This document shows positions 54,601 to 62,899 of a DNA stretch of 64,000 nucleotides, one piece after another; the first letter of the stretch is position 1, and each line of letters starts with the position of its first letter. Origin of the DNA: Candidatus Barnesiella excrementavium (GTDB taxonomy: Bacteria > Bacteroidota > Bacteroidia > Bacteroidales > Barnesiellaceae). The position numbers and the translations under genes are program-made. The stretch is taken from NCBI GenBank assembly GCA_019115485.1, contig DXDM01000059.1, forward strand, positions 155,402 through 219,401, read 5' to 3'. Under the pieces are notes generated by a model. That model was not told the DNA's origin, made no database searches, and worked only from the letters and a program-made list of their open reading frames with translations.

Positions 54601-56723
54601 CGTATGCCAGGGGAGCTCTGAATAGCCCGATTGGATTTTTTGGCAGCTCCAATGGGCTGATTCGCAATGTCGTATTGGACGATGACTGCTCTGTTCGACT
54701 GGTAGCTACCGGCGCCCAGCATTGTTATGTGGGAGGAATTTGTGGCCTGTTGAACAGTATGTATATCGATATTTGTCATAATTGGGCGTCGATAGAGGCT
54801 CATAGTGTTTATGGAGAGGTTTATGTCGGCGGTGTCTTGGGATTTGACAATAAGTTCAATATCATTTACAACTCGTCAAATCACGGGCGTATCACGGGCG
54901 AATCGGACTATGGGACTGCTGATGTGGCAGGAGTCGTGGGTGTAAACGGCTATGCTGTTAACCTGTACAATGCGGGTTCTATATCGGGTAAGGCCCCGAC
55001 GGTTTATGTCGGAGGGGTGAGTGCTCAGTTCTCCCAGTTGTACAATGCCTATCACACCGGTTCGCTTTCGGCCGAGGGAATAAGCGTATCCGACCAACAG
55101 CCCGAGATTTTCATCTCTCCGCTGTCCGATAATTATGGTTCCAGTGTGGAGAACGGATACTACGATGTCGCTTGTGTGGCCGATACGACCGGGTTGAATG
55201 CTAAGGGTCTCGGTATGCAGGCCGATGAGATGAAGACGGACGATTTTGCCCGGTTGCTCACGGCGAATGCCTCGGCTATTATGAATGGTGATCCCTCATC
55301 GGCCACACTCTACTCGTGGAAAGTACAGGCGGGCGAGAATGGCGGTTTCCCGGTATTCGGTGAGGTCATAGAGTCGGGCGGCTGGTGGACTTCGGAGGGG
55401 AATTACGACATCTCGTGGTATGATGAGTCGCAAAGTGAATTTACCCTGTCGACCCCGGCTCAGCTGGCCGGTTTGGCTTATCTGTCCAAGACTGAATCCT
55501 TTGAAGGGAAGACAATTGTCTTGGATCGGGATATAGATCTGGCCGGGTTGAAATGGGAACCGATAGGTACGATAGGATCATTTATGGGAAACTTCGACGG
55601 TGGCGGTCATGAGATTCATAACCTTCATAGCGAAATTTCCTCTTCAACTACCGTGTATGTCGGACTTTTTGGAGGACTCTATCGGGCTCATGTGGCCCAT
55701 GTCGTATTGGCCGACGATTGCACGGTGAAGGGGCCGACCTATGTAGGTGGAATTACCGGGCAAGCCTTGGAGTCGACGATTCGATCTTGTGTAAACTATG
55801 CCGAGGTAAGTGTAGAGTCGCCATACGGAATAGCCGGTGGTATTGTAGGAATATCTGTTTCCTCTGTGATTGATTTGTGTGAGAACCGGGGGACCGTGTC
55901 GGTAATGTTGCAGAATACAGGAGCCTATTCAAGCTATCAGGGTTATGTCGGTGGTATTGCAGGGTCTATTGTTAACAGTGAGTCGAGCCTTGCCTCGGTT
56001 ATTATTAATTGTAGCAACCATGGCGAAATCGTAGCCGATGCTACGGTAAGTGATGCAGTCTCTTATATCGGTGCTATTTTAGCGAAAAACAGTAGCAGGA
56101 CGCAATTGTTAAATTGCTACAATGTGGGCGGTGTCTCGCTTGCCGGTGTTGGATATGCCGGAGGCATAATGGGATTTAATTCTTCGTGGATACAAATTTC
56201 CAACTGTTATAACCTGGGATATGTTTTGGCCGATAGCGCATTCCCGATAGTGCCGGCGGCCGACATCGTGGAGAATAGCTATTATTGGTCGAGTTGTGTC
56301 GATCAAGACGGTTCTTATCAGGGATCCCCGATGAGTGAAGACGTGATGAAGACCACCGGTTTTGCCGCCCGGCTGAACAGCTGGTCCAATGCATATAATG
56401 CAGAAGAGCCGGAGTATGCAGCCATGTATTGGTTAGTTGATGCCAAGCAAAACGGTGGATTCCCCGTGTTTACCGATGTAGACCCCGGTTATTCGGCCGT
56501 CGAGGCCGCAGAGACAGGCGTGTGCATTTATCCTACGCTGGCGAGCAGTGTGCTTTATGTGAGCGGTGCCATCGAGCCGGTTTGTCTCTACAACCTGGCC
56601 GGACGCATCGAGTCGATTACGCAGCCCGTCGAAGGGGTGACGGTGGTCGACCTGTCGTCGCTGGCTCCCGGTATCTATATCGTGCGAACGGGCGAGCATG
56701 TGAGCCGTATAATCAAGCGGTAA
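51603..56723 (+). CDS. Giant secreted repeat protein with GLUG-type modules
   Basis: The 1706-residue protein has a signal peptide (about 1-21, ending SWAA), four large modules and a C-terminal type IX-type sorting domain (about 1640-1706, YNLAGRIES then APGIYIVRTG). Each module opens with a motif like EGNYDISWYDESQ followed by AQLAGLAYL, near residues 112, 508, 909 and 1266, and continues with GLUG-like strands (GHTISGL, AGLFG, IRNV, NC). Modules 1 and 2 also hold an extra beta domain with IPMGQ; 3 and 4 do not. A right-handed beta-helix adhesin-like structure is likely. Ligand unknown. It stands alone between marC and the glycogen cluster. Confidence 0.82.
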   Translation: MKKLCTLLVLCSLAMGMSWAAESTLKRITPVQLAQMRFNSLHEKAEVAGLNREVLQGGQSVESDIVGQAVPALEVIAPVRVSGRDWTRLDVNAPHALVLRKERLRMNLSQGEYDISWYSATQKEYELTTSAQMAGFSALLLNGYNLDNYVIRLGADVDLSAYRWTPVGTENYPFNGTFDGQGHTISGLNVTAEKYAGLFGCLKNAEIRNVMLAADCQIDGEYAGALAGKSSGGSVTNCVSEASVEGFQSGGFIGTAEGTRFELCVANGSVSRRDQGGWEGLFSGTAVEGFTGSDQLVQLSVSPLEAYPDSMEISFKAYQNMNFIIGGKVKDDGRLYIPMGQLLGISDEYSLYLMGITGTSAYFDKDFVGTLSDDGFSITISAPDSDVFSVALIPQSGESWQAIEYLMLPFTLQKQSNGESGPFTGSGGLGWNHCYYRIDYSADLTNVTGMPQSASDMKSSLLVETLNGHVATLGDMTPQISYQLWKVGTSCPVLSEEVYKAASWGTESNNDTSWYDASQSEFVLTTAAQLAGLSRLVDEGVNFRYCTVRLGADVDLSAFQWEPVGSIETPFRGLFDGDGHTISGLRTGQNNSHGGLFGVVELADIRNLYLADDCEIFGSVAGSVAGQMTNSSIMNCRSDAQVSGNTAGGLAGNAMGSSLLASIFNGQIVQQDLLSEWEGHYSASVLSPFVGEEEILWPVDIIISSSSLPNEYILTWSSSRYELTYTLSAVLGTDGNLHIPMGQQVGTYSSTYVIVLESLVSDDELVASLSEDKERITFSTSGAYIMMSLYQGADRYTYFDGVRMPFDATRQTESGASLGGLVGNMSQTLVEGSFYRTGCLPAGVADTEQAVPESTLLSQSQVDALNASVAEMVAGDFWIESLRRWTLGTDGPVLGTEQEVNANWWISEGNYDISWYNESQSEFSLSTPAQLAGLAYLVKNGNDFQRKTVSLAQDIDLSGHLWVPIGLETRNAELISRFGGTFDGGGHTIHHMNIDVTAYSYARGALNSPIGFFGSSNGLIRNVVLDDDCSVRLVATGAQHCYVGGICGLLNSMYIDICHNWASIEAHSVYGEVYVGGVLGFDNKFNIIYNSSNHGRITGESDYGTADVAGVVGVNGYAVNLYNAGSISGKAPTVYVGGVSAQFSQLYNAYHTGSLSAEGISVSDQQPEIFISPLSDNYGSSVENGYYDVACVADTTGLNAKGLGMQADEMKTDDFARLLTANASAIMNGDPSSATLYSWKVQAGENGGFPVFGEVIESGGWWTSEGNYDISWYDESQSEFTLSTPAQLAGLAYLSKTESFEGKTIVLDRDIDLAGLKWEPIGTIGSFMGNFDGGGHEIHNLHSEISSSTTVYVGLFGGLYRAHVAHVVLADDCTVKGPTYVGGITGQALESTIRSCVNYAEVSVESPYGIAGGIVGISVSSVIDLCENRGTVSVMLQNTGAYSSYQGYVGGIAGSIVNSESSLASVIINCSNHGEIVADATVSDAVSYIGAILAKNSSRTQLLNCYNVGGVSLAGVGYAGGIMGFNSSWIQISNCYNLGYVLADSAFPIVPAADIVENSYYWSSCVDQDGSYQGSPMSEDVMKTTGFAARLNSWSNAYNAEEPEYAAMYWLVDAKQNGGFPVFTDVDPGYSAVEAAETGVCIYPTLASSVLYVSGAIEPVCLYNLAGRIESITQPVEGVTVVDLSSLAPGIYIVRTGEHVSRIIKR

Positions 56724-56746
56724 AAAAATACACTCTTCTCCTGGTG

Positions 56747-56777
56747 AAAAGGTTCCGATTTCGGTCGGAACCTTTTT
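56747..56777 (+). terminator. Terminator after the repeat protein gene
   Basis: AAAAGGTTCCGA and TCGGAACCTTTT form a 12-bp stem with a TTTCGG loop and trailing T residues. Confidence 0.9.
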
Positions 56778-56824
56778 CATTTTATAACCGTTCTAAGGGG
56801 TTGATACAATGTTATTTGTGAATA

Positions 56825-56840
56825 TATGTTTAAGAACATA
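56825..56840. promoter_or_regulatory. Palindrome upstream of the glycogen cluster
   Basis: TATGTTTAAGAACATA differs by one base from the perfect palindrome at 35932-35947. It overlaps a -7-like TACCTTTT (56839-56846), about 180 bases before the debranching enzyme start. A half-site-like TATGTTAAA follows near 56880. Confidence 0.6.
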
Positions 56841-57017
56841 CCTTTTTCGGCAGAAAAATGTTTGCATTTTATTTCAGTATATGTTAAATTCGAGACAAAT
56901 ATAGATAATCCGCCTCGATTCTTCCTGTTTGGGCTTGTAGGCCGGGGTAGAGTTTGATTGCCATAAGGGAAGATTCCGGTTTTTGAAAAGAAATTGTAAG
57001 TGAAATATAATTGAGAT

Positions 57018-58964
57018 ATGAGCTATCTGAAATTTGACAAGAACCTGATGATAAACCTCGAATGGTCGCTGCCCAAGGAGATGCTGCGTACCAATAAGTC
57101 GGGGGCATATCATTGTACGACAATCGTCGATTGCAACACCCGCAAGCAGCATGGCTTGTTGGTTATCCCCATTCCCGAGTTGGATAAGGATAATCATGTG
57201 ATGTTGTCGTCGTTGGACGAGACAGTTATTCAGCATGGTGCGGCGTTTAATCTGGGTTTGCACAAATACAAGGGTGACTGTTACAGCCCCAATGGGCACA
57301 AATACATTCGGGAGTTTAATTGTGAGTCGGTCCCTCAAACGATGTACCGTGTGGGGGGTGTAATCCTAACCAAGGAGAAAGTGTTTGTTTCGCACGAGAA
57401 CCGTATATTAATCAAATATACGCTTGTCGATGCCCACTCCCCGACGATTTTGCAATTCCGTCCGTTCCTCGCTTTTCGCAACGCCAACGATTTGTGTGTG
57501 GAGAATTACGTGCTCGACCAGCGATACGAAGAGGTGCCTAACGGCATCAGTTGCTGCCTGTATCAGGGCTATCCGAGGCTTTACATGCAGTTGAACAAGG
57601 AGCCCAAGTTTGTCTTCGATCCTCACTGGTACAAGGGTATAGAGTATATCAAGGACCAGGAGCGGGGCTATCCCTATCAGGAAGACCTCTACGTGCCGGG
57701 CTATTTCGAGGTGCCTATCAAGAAAGGTGAGAGCATTATCTTCTCGGCCGGAACGGTTGAAGCCAAGCCGCGTTCGATGACTCGCCTGTATGATGAAGAG
57801 CTGGCCAACCGTCATCTGTGTCGTTCCAGTTTCTACAACTGTTTGAAAAATTCGGCACAGCAGTTCTATTTCAAACAAAAGAAGGGGCACTACCTGTTGG
57901 CGGGTTATCCCTGGTTCAGAGTGCGGGCTCGCGACCAGTTCATAGCCCTGCCGGGTTGTACGTTGGCTATCGGCGATGACCAGACTTTTGAAGATGTGAT
58001 GAATTCGTCGGAGAAGGCTTTGCGACAGTTCATGACGACCGGGGAGCTCGACGAAAATATAGGCGAACTCGACTTGCCCGATATCCCGTTGTGGGCCATC
58101 TGGACGGTTTATCACTATGCCAAGGAGAAAGGTATGGAGGCGTGCCGCGACAAATACGGCCGCTTCGTGTGCGATATTCTCGACTACATCATCAAAGGCA
58201 AGCACCCCAATCTGTTCCTGCACGACAACGGATTGCTCTACTCCAATGGCAAGGACCGTGTAATTTCGTGGATGAATGCCGTAGTCGACGGTCGGCCGGT
58301 AAATCCGCGAAGCGGTTATCTGGTGGAGTTTAATGCTCTGTGGTACAATGCTCTGAAATTTGCCGCGACCCTCTTTGCCGAGGATAAGGAACTGGCGTCG
58401 AAGGTCGAACAGTGGAATGCCATTGCCGACAAGGCCGGGGAGGCGTTTGTCAATACCTTCCTGAACGACTATGGTTATCTGATTGACTATGTTGACGGTT
58501 CGATGTCGGATTGGAGTGTGCGTCCCAACATGCTGGTAGCGCTTTCGCTCGACTATTCGCCGCTCGACAAGCGCCAGCGCAAGCGGGCCCTCGAAGTGGT
58601 TACACGCGAACTGCTCACTCCCAAGGGAATACGTACCCTCAGTCCCAAGAGTTATGGCTATAACCCTACCTATGTGGGGTCGCAGACCGAACGGGAGTAT
58701 GCCTATCACCAAGGTCCGGCACGTCCATGGTTGATGGGAGCCTATGCCGATGCCTATCTCAAAGTGTTCGGTATCAGTGGAGTGTCGTTCCTGGAACGCA
58801 TGCTGATAGGCTTTGAGGACGAAATGTCGCAGACCTGCATCGGCTCCATCTCCGAGTTGTTCGACGGCAATCCGCCGTTTGCCGGTCGGGGAGCCATCAG
58901 CTATGCCGCCAATGTCGGTGAAATCCTGAGAGTGTTGAAGTTATTGAAAAAGTATAATATGTAA
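57018..58964 (+). CDS. Glycogen debranching enzyme (amylo-alpha-1,6-glucosidase)
   Basis: The 648-residue protein has the bacterial GDE layout: an N-terminal beta-sandwich at about 15-240 (NKSGAYHCTTIVDCNTRKQHGLLV) and a C-terminal (alpha/alpha)6 barrel at about 270-640. The barrel carries GYPWFRVRARDQFIALPG around 295-312, holding the presumed catalytic Asp, and SWMNAVVDGRPVNPRSGYLVEFNALWYNAL. In most relatives the last motif reads SWMDA; here it is SWMNA. It removes alpha-1,6 branches from glycogen-like glucan in the cytosol. It is first in a three-gene cluster with 19-base gaps. Confidence 0.93.
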   Translation: MSYLKFDKNLMINLEWSLPKEMLRTNKSGAYHCTTIVDCNTRKQHGLLVIPIPELDKDNHVMLSSLDETVIQHGAAFNLGLHKYKGDCYSPNGHKYIREFNCESVPQTMYRVGGVILTKEKVFVSHENRILIKYTLVDAHSPTILQFRPFLAFRNANDLCVENYVLDQRYEEVPNGISCCLYQGYPRLYMQLNKEPKFVFDPHWYKGIEYIKDQERGYPYQEDLYVPGYFEVPIKKGESIIFSAGTVEAKPRSMTRLYDEELANRHLCRSSFYNCLKNSAQQFYFKQKKGHYLLAGYPWFRVRARDQFIALPGCTLAIGDDQTFEDVMNSSEKALRQFMTTGELDENIGELDLPDIPLWAIWTVYHYAKEKGMEACRDKYGRFVCDILDYIIKGKHPNLFLHDNGLLYSNGKDRVISWMNAVVDGRPVNPRSGYLVEFNALWYNALKFAATLFAEDKELASKVEQWNAIADKAGEAFVNTFLNDYGYLIDYVDGSMSDWSVRPNMLVALSLDYSPLDKRQRKRALEVVTRELLTPKGIRTLSPKSYGYNPTYVGSQTEREYAYHQGPARPWLMGAYADAYLKVFGISGVSFLERMLIGFEDEMSQTCIGSISELFDGNPPFAGRGAISYAANVGEILRVLKLLKKYNM

Positions 58965-58983
58965 AGCCTAAATTCCTATATCT

Positions 58984-60252
58984 ATGAAAGCGCTTATGTT
59001 TGGTTGGGAATTTCCCCCTCATATCCTGGGTGGTTTGGGCACGGCCAGTTATGGCCTCACCAAAGGCATGGCCGAGTGTGGTGGCATTGAAATCACCTTT
59101 GTCATACCGAAACCCTATGGCGATGAGGATAAAACTTTTGCCCATATAATCGGGGCCGCCAATACCCCCGTAGCCTGGCGAGACGTCAGTTGGGACTATG
59201 TGCAGCAGCGGTATGGCTACTGCATGGATCCCCAGGAGTATTTCGACCTTCGCAGTCATATCTATGCAGATTTTAATTATCTGAAAACAAATGACCTGGG
59301 GTGTATCGAGTTCTCGGGACGCTATCCCGACAATCTCATGGAAGAGATAAACAACTATTCTATCGTGGCCGGTGTGATTGCCCGCACCGAGCAGTTTGAT
59401 ATCATTCACTCGCACGACTGGCTCACTTATCCGGCCGGCATCCATGCCAAGCAGGTGAGCGGGAAGCCGCTGGTGATTCATGTGCATGCGACCGACTTTG
59501 ACCGCAGCCGTGGTAATGTGAACCCCACGGTCTACAATATCGAGCGCGACGGCATGTTGCACGCCGACCACATCATCACGGTGAGCAACCTCACGCGGCA
59601 GACCGTCATCGATAAGTATCACATCGACCCGGCCAAGGTGACGACGGTGCACAATGCCGTTGAGCCGCTGAGCGACGAAATCAAGTCGATTGTGATGCCG
59701 CATAATCCCAAGGAGAAGGTGGTCACCTTCCTGGGACGTATCACCATGCAGAAGGGGCCCGAGTATTTTGTTGAAGCCGCCGCCCGTGTATTGCGCAAGA
59801 CCAACAACGTGCGGTTTGTCATGGCCGGTAACGGCGACATGATGAACAAGATGATCATGCTGTCGGCCCAACGCAATATCTCGGATCGTTTCCACTTTAC
59901 CGGATTCCTGCGGGGGCGTCAGGTCTACGAGATGTTAAAGGCGAGCGACGTGTATGTGATGCCCTCGGTATCCGAGCCCTTCGGTATCTCGCCGCTCGAA
60001 GCCATGCAGGTAGGAGTACCCTCGATTATTTCGAAGCAGTCGGGGTGTGCCGAGATTTTGACCAATGTTATCAAAATCGACTATTGGGACATCGATGCCA
60101 TGGCCGATGCCATCTATTCGATTATTACCTATCCCGCCATCTATAAGCAGTTGCGCGAAGAGGGCGAGCATGAGGTGAATGAGATTAAATGGAAATATGC
60201 CGGCCAAAAGGTGCTCGACATCTACCACAATGTGCTGCGCAATTATAATTAA
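58984..60252 (+). CDS. Glycogen/starch synthase-like glycosyltransferase
   Basis: The 422-residue GT-B protein starts MKALMFGWEFPPHILGGLGTASYGL, the glucan synthase donor loop. Later it has HSHDWLTYPAG, the FLGRITMQKGPEYFVEAA donor-domain strand and SEPFGISPLEAM with the conserved glutamate pair. It fits the GT4/GT5 enzymes of Bacteroidetes that elongate alpha-1,4-glucan from a nucleotide-sugar. It sits 19 bases after the debranching gene and 19 before GH57. Which donor is used, UDP- or ADP-glucose, is not told by the sequence. Confidence 0.92.
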   Translation: MKALMFGWEFPPHILGGLGTASYGLTKGMAECGGIEITFVIPKPYGDEDKTFAHIIGAANTPVAWRDVSWDYVQQRYGYCMDPQEYFDLRSHIYADFNYLKTNDLGCIEFSGRYPDNLMEEINNYSIVAGVIARTEQFDIIHSHDWLTYPAGIHAKQVSGKPLVIHVHATDFDRSRGNVNPTVYNIERDGMLHADHIITVSNLTRQTVIDKYHIDPAKVTTVHNAVEPLSDEIKSIVMPHNPKEKVVTFLGRITMQKGPEYFVEAAARVLRKTNNVRFVMAGNGDMMNKMIMLSAQRNISDRFHFTGFLRGRQVYEMLKASDVYVMPSVSEPFGISPLEAMQVGVPSIISKQSGCAEILTNVIKIDYWDIDAMADAIYSIITYPAIYKQLREEGEHEVNEIKWKYAGQKVLDIYHNVLRNYN

Positions 60253-60271
60253 TGAAAAAACACAACCTTAT

Positions 60272-61645
60272 ATGAAAACAATTTGTTTCTATTTTCAGAT
60301 TCATCAACCGTTTCGCCTGAAACGCTATCGTTTCTTTGATATCGGTAACGACCACTACTATTACGACGACTTTACCAACGACGATATCATCACCCGTATT
60401 GCCCAGCGGTCCTATTTGCCCGCCAATGCCACGTTGCTCGAGATGATCAAGAATGCCAACGGCAAGTTCAAGGTAGCCTTCTCTATTTCGGGCGTAGCTC
60501 TCGAACAGCTCGAAATCTATGTACCCGAGTTTATCGACAGTATGAAAGAGCTGGTTAAGACCGATTGCGTGGAGATTCTCTCCGAGACCTATGCCCACTC
60601 GTTGGCCTCATTGAGTGACCCCGAGGAGTTTAGACTTCAAGTGAAACAACACGACGAAAAGATTGAGCAACTCTTTGGGGTGAAGCCCAAGGTATTCCGT
60701 AATACCGAGTTGATATTCTCCGACGACATCGCCTCGATGATCGCCTCGATGGGATTCAAGGGTGCTATTACCGAAGGAGCCAAGCACATACTGGGTTGGA
60801 AGAGTCCCAACTACCTCTACTGCTCGGCTGCGGCTCCCAAACTGAAATTGCTGTTGAAGAACTACAAGATGAGCGACGATATTTCGTTCCGCTTCTCCAA
60901 CTACGAGTGGAGCGACTATCCCCTCACGGCCGACAAGTTTATCTCCTGGATCAAGAACGCTCCGGCCGAAGAGCCCATTGTCAACCTCTTCATGAACTAC
61001 GAAACGCTGGGTGAGTTGCAACCGCGCGAGTCGGGTATCTTTGAGTTCATGAAAGCCCTGCCGCGCTTTGCCGAGCAGGAGGGCATAGGCTTCTGCACGC
61101 CTACCGAGGCCATCAGCAAACTCAAACCGGTCGATGCCCTGTCGGTACCCTATCCCATGTCGTGGGCCGATGAGGCACGCGATACCAGTGCCTGGTTGGG
61201 TAATACGCTGCAAAACGAGGCATTCGGCAAGCTCTATTCGGTGGCCGAGCGGGTGCGCCTGTGTGACGACCGCCGGTTGAAACAGGACTGGAACTATCTG
61301 CAAGCCAGCGACCACTTCTACTACATGTGCACCAAGTACCTCTCCGACGGAGCCGTGCATAGCCATTACAGCCCCTATGACAGTCCTTATGAGGCTTTTA
61401 CCAACTACATGAATGTGTTGAGCGACTTTATCGTGCGCGTTGAGGCTCAATACCCCGAGTCGATTGAAAACGAGGAGTTGAATGCCCTGCTCACCACCAT
61501 CAAGAACCAGGCCTCGGAGATAGAGATGTTGCAGAAAGAGTTGAAGTCGGCTCGCACCGAGCGCCACTCCAAGCGGGCCGAGGCCAAGAAGGAGAAGGAG
61601 GCCAAAGCCGAAGCTCCCAAGAAACCGGCAGAGAAGAAAGCGTGA
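60272..61645 (+). CDS. GH57 family alpha-glucan enzyme with charged coiled tail
   Basis: The start MKTICFYFQIHQPFRLKRY gives 457 residues; a longer upstream frame overlaps the previous gene. It shows GH57 signatures: IHQP near residue 10, ETYAHSL, VFRNTELIFSDDI with the likely nucleophile Glu, and LFMNYETLGELQ. No signal peptide is present, so it acts on intracellular glucan as amylase, branching or 4-alpha-glucanotransferase enzyme. From about residue 403 the chain becomes a coiled coil and then a Lys/Ala/Glu-rich tail ending KKPAEKKA, which is not part of the usual domain. Confidence 0.92.
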   Translation: MKTICFYFQIHQPFRLKRYRFFDIGNDHYYYDDFTNDDIITRIAQRSYLPANATLLEMIKNANGKFKVAFSISGVALEQLEIYVPEFIDSMKELVKTDCVEILSETYAHSLASLSDPEEFRLQVKQHDEKIEQLFGVKPKVFRNTELIFSDDIASMIASMGFKGAITEGAKHILGWKSPNYLYCSAAAPKLKLLLKNYKMSDDISFRFSNYEWSDYPLTADKFISWIKNAPAEEPIVNLFMNYETLGELQPRESGIFEFMKALPRFAEQEGIGFCTPTEAISKLKPVDALSVPYPMSWADEARDTSAWLGNTLQNEAFGKLYSVAERVRLCDDRRLKQDWNYLQASDHFYYMCTKYLSDGAVHSHYSPYDSPYEAFTNYMNVLSDFIVRVEAQYPESIENEELNALLTTIKNQASEIEMLQKELKSARTERHSKRAEAKKEKEAKAEAPKKPAEKKA

Positions 61646-61762
61646 CACCTGGCCGGTGTGACGTGTGCCGGTAGCACACGGGTGACCTCCGGGCCGTTTA
61701 TGGCTTTTTAGGCAAAATTAGAACAAACAATTTCGCCGATTCGCACACAATCTGTATATTCG

Positions 61763-61806
61763 TACCACGCCGTCCCCCTGATGTCGGGCGGCGTGGTAAA
61801 ATTTTT
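61763..61806 (+). terminator. Hairpin and T tract just before the nucleoside phosphorylase gene
   Basis: TACCACGCCG (61763-61772) pairs perfectly with CGGCGTGGTA (61789-61798), extended by about three inner pairs, and is followed by AAAATTTTTA. It ends within 10 bases of the ATG at 61813, so it is either the late terminator of the glycogen cluster or a leader attenuator. A -7-like TATATTCG lies at 61755-61762. Confidence 0.6.
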
Positions 61807-61812
61807 AGCAAT

Positions 61813-62682
61813 ATGAAACATTTCCCAGAGTCAGAATTTATTATCAATGCCGATGGCAGTGTCTTCCATCTGCATTTGCTTCCCGAGCAGTTGAGAGACA
61901 AGGTAATCTTGGTAGGTGACCCCGGTCGGGTCGATTTGGTCGCTTCGTTTTTCGACACCCGCGATTTCGAGGTTTCGAGCCGGGAGTTTCATACCATAGG
62001 CGGAACCTATAAAGGCAAGCCGGTGATGTGCCTCTCGCATGGTATCGGTACCGACAACATCGATATTGTGGTCAACGAACTCGATGCCCTGGCCAATATC
62101 GACTTTGCCACCCGTTACGAGAAACCCCAGTTCCGCCAGTTGACCCTTGTGCGGGTAGGAACCTCGGGCGGTTTGCAACCCCATGTTCCCATCGGTACGC
62201 CGGTCATTGCCGAGAAGGCTATCGGGTTTGACGGGGTACTCAATTTCTATGCCGGGCGCAACGAGATTTGCGACCTCGACTTTGAAAAGGCCTTCTGCGA
62301 GTCGGTCAAGTGGAACCCGCTGTGGGCTGCTCCCTATGTGGTCGACAGCGACCCCGAACTGGTGGCCCGTATCGGAGGCGACGACATGGTGCGGGGTGTG
62401 ACTATCTCGGCCAATGGTTTCTATGGCCCGCAGGGACGTGAGTTGCGTCTGCCGCTGGCCGACCCCGATTTGAACAAGAAAATCGAGGCTTTCAAGTATG
62501 GCCGCTACGTCGTGACCAACTACGAGATGGAGAGCTCGGCTTTGGCCGGCTTGTCGAAGCTGATGGGGCACAAGGCCATGACCGTGTGCAGCATCATTGC
62601 CAACCGGGTGGCACACCATGCCAATCCCAATTACAAGACTGCCGTGTCGGATTTGATTCAGACCGTATTGGAACGCATATAA
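61813..62682 (+). CDS. Nucleoside phosphorylase, uridine phosphorylase-like
   Basis: The 289-residue protein is a PNP/UDP family (NP-I) phosphorylase: VGDPGRVDLVASFF binds phosphate, LSHGIGTDN and LVRVGTSGGLQPHVPIGTPV form the active site, and TNYEMESSAL is the family hallmark near the ribose hydroxyls. It cleaves nucleosides with phosphate in the cytosol to free base and (deoxy)ribose-1-phosphate. Uridine phosphorylase is the closest general fit, but the base preference is not certain. The hairpin before its start suggests regulation. Confidence 0.9.
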   Translation: MKHFPESEFIINADGSVFHLHLLPEQLRDKVILVGDPGRVDLVASFFDTRDFEVSSREFHTIGGTYKGKPVMCLSHGIGTDNIDIVVNELDALANIDFATRYEKPQFRQLTLVRVGTSGGLQPHVPIGTPVIAEKAIGFDGVLNFYAGRNEICDLDFEKAFCESVKWNPLWAAPYVVDSDPELVARIGGDDMVRGVTISANGFYGPQGRELRLPLADPDLNKKIEAFKYGRYVVTNYEMESSALAGLSKLMGHKAMTVCSIIANRVAHHANPNYKTAVSDLIQTVLERI

Positions 62683-62701
62683 GGAGTAATACTCCCGATA
62701 G

Positions 62702-62747
62702 AATAACCGAGCCGCGATTATCTTTTGATAGCCGCGGCTTGGTTATT
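62702..62747 (+). terminator. Possible terminator after the nucleoside phosphorylase gene
   Basis: AATAACCGAGCCGCG pairs with CGCGGCTTGGTTATT (one wobble) to make a long stem, but no T run follows. It could be a factor-dependent terminator or an mRNA-stabilising end. Confidence 0.5.
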
Positions 62748-62825
62748 GGAAGGGGCTTTGGTGAAAAATAAGGTCTATTTTGACAGATAGCGTCCGATAA
62801 AAGAAAGGAATGTGTAAAAAATCGT

Positions 62826-62833
62826 TATCTTTG
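62826..62833 (+). promoter_or_regulatory. -7 promoter box for the 199-residue lipoprotein gene
   Basis: TATCTTTG lies 66 bases before the ATG at 62900. Confidence 0.5.
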
Positions 62834-62899
62834 AAGCGCGGGATAAACCGTATATGATATAGTGCTAAGATAGGCAAACCTTTTAATCGAATATATACG

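Noticed and set aside
51603..56723. Internal repeats considered as a sign of a CRISPR or tandem DNA array
   Set aside because: The repeats are protein-level modules of 360-400 residues with diverged DNA, not short identical repeats with spacers.
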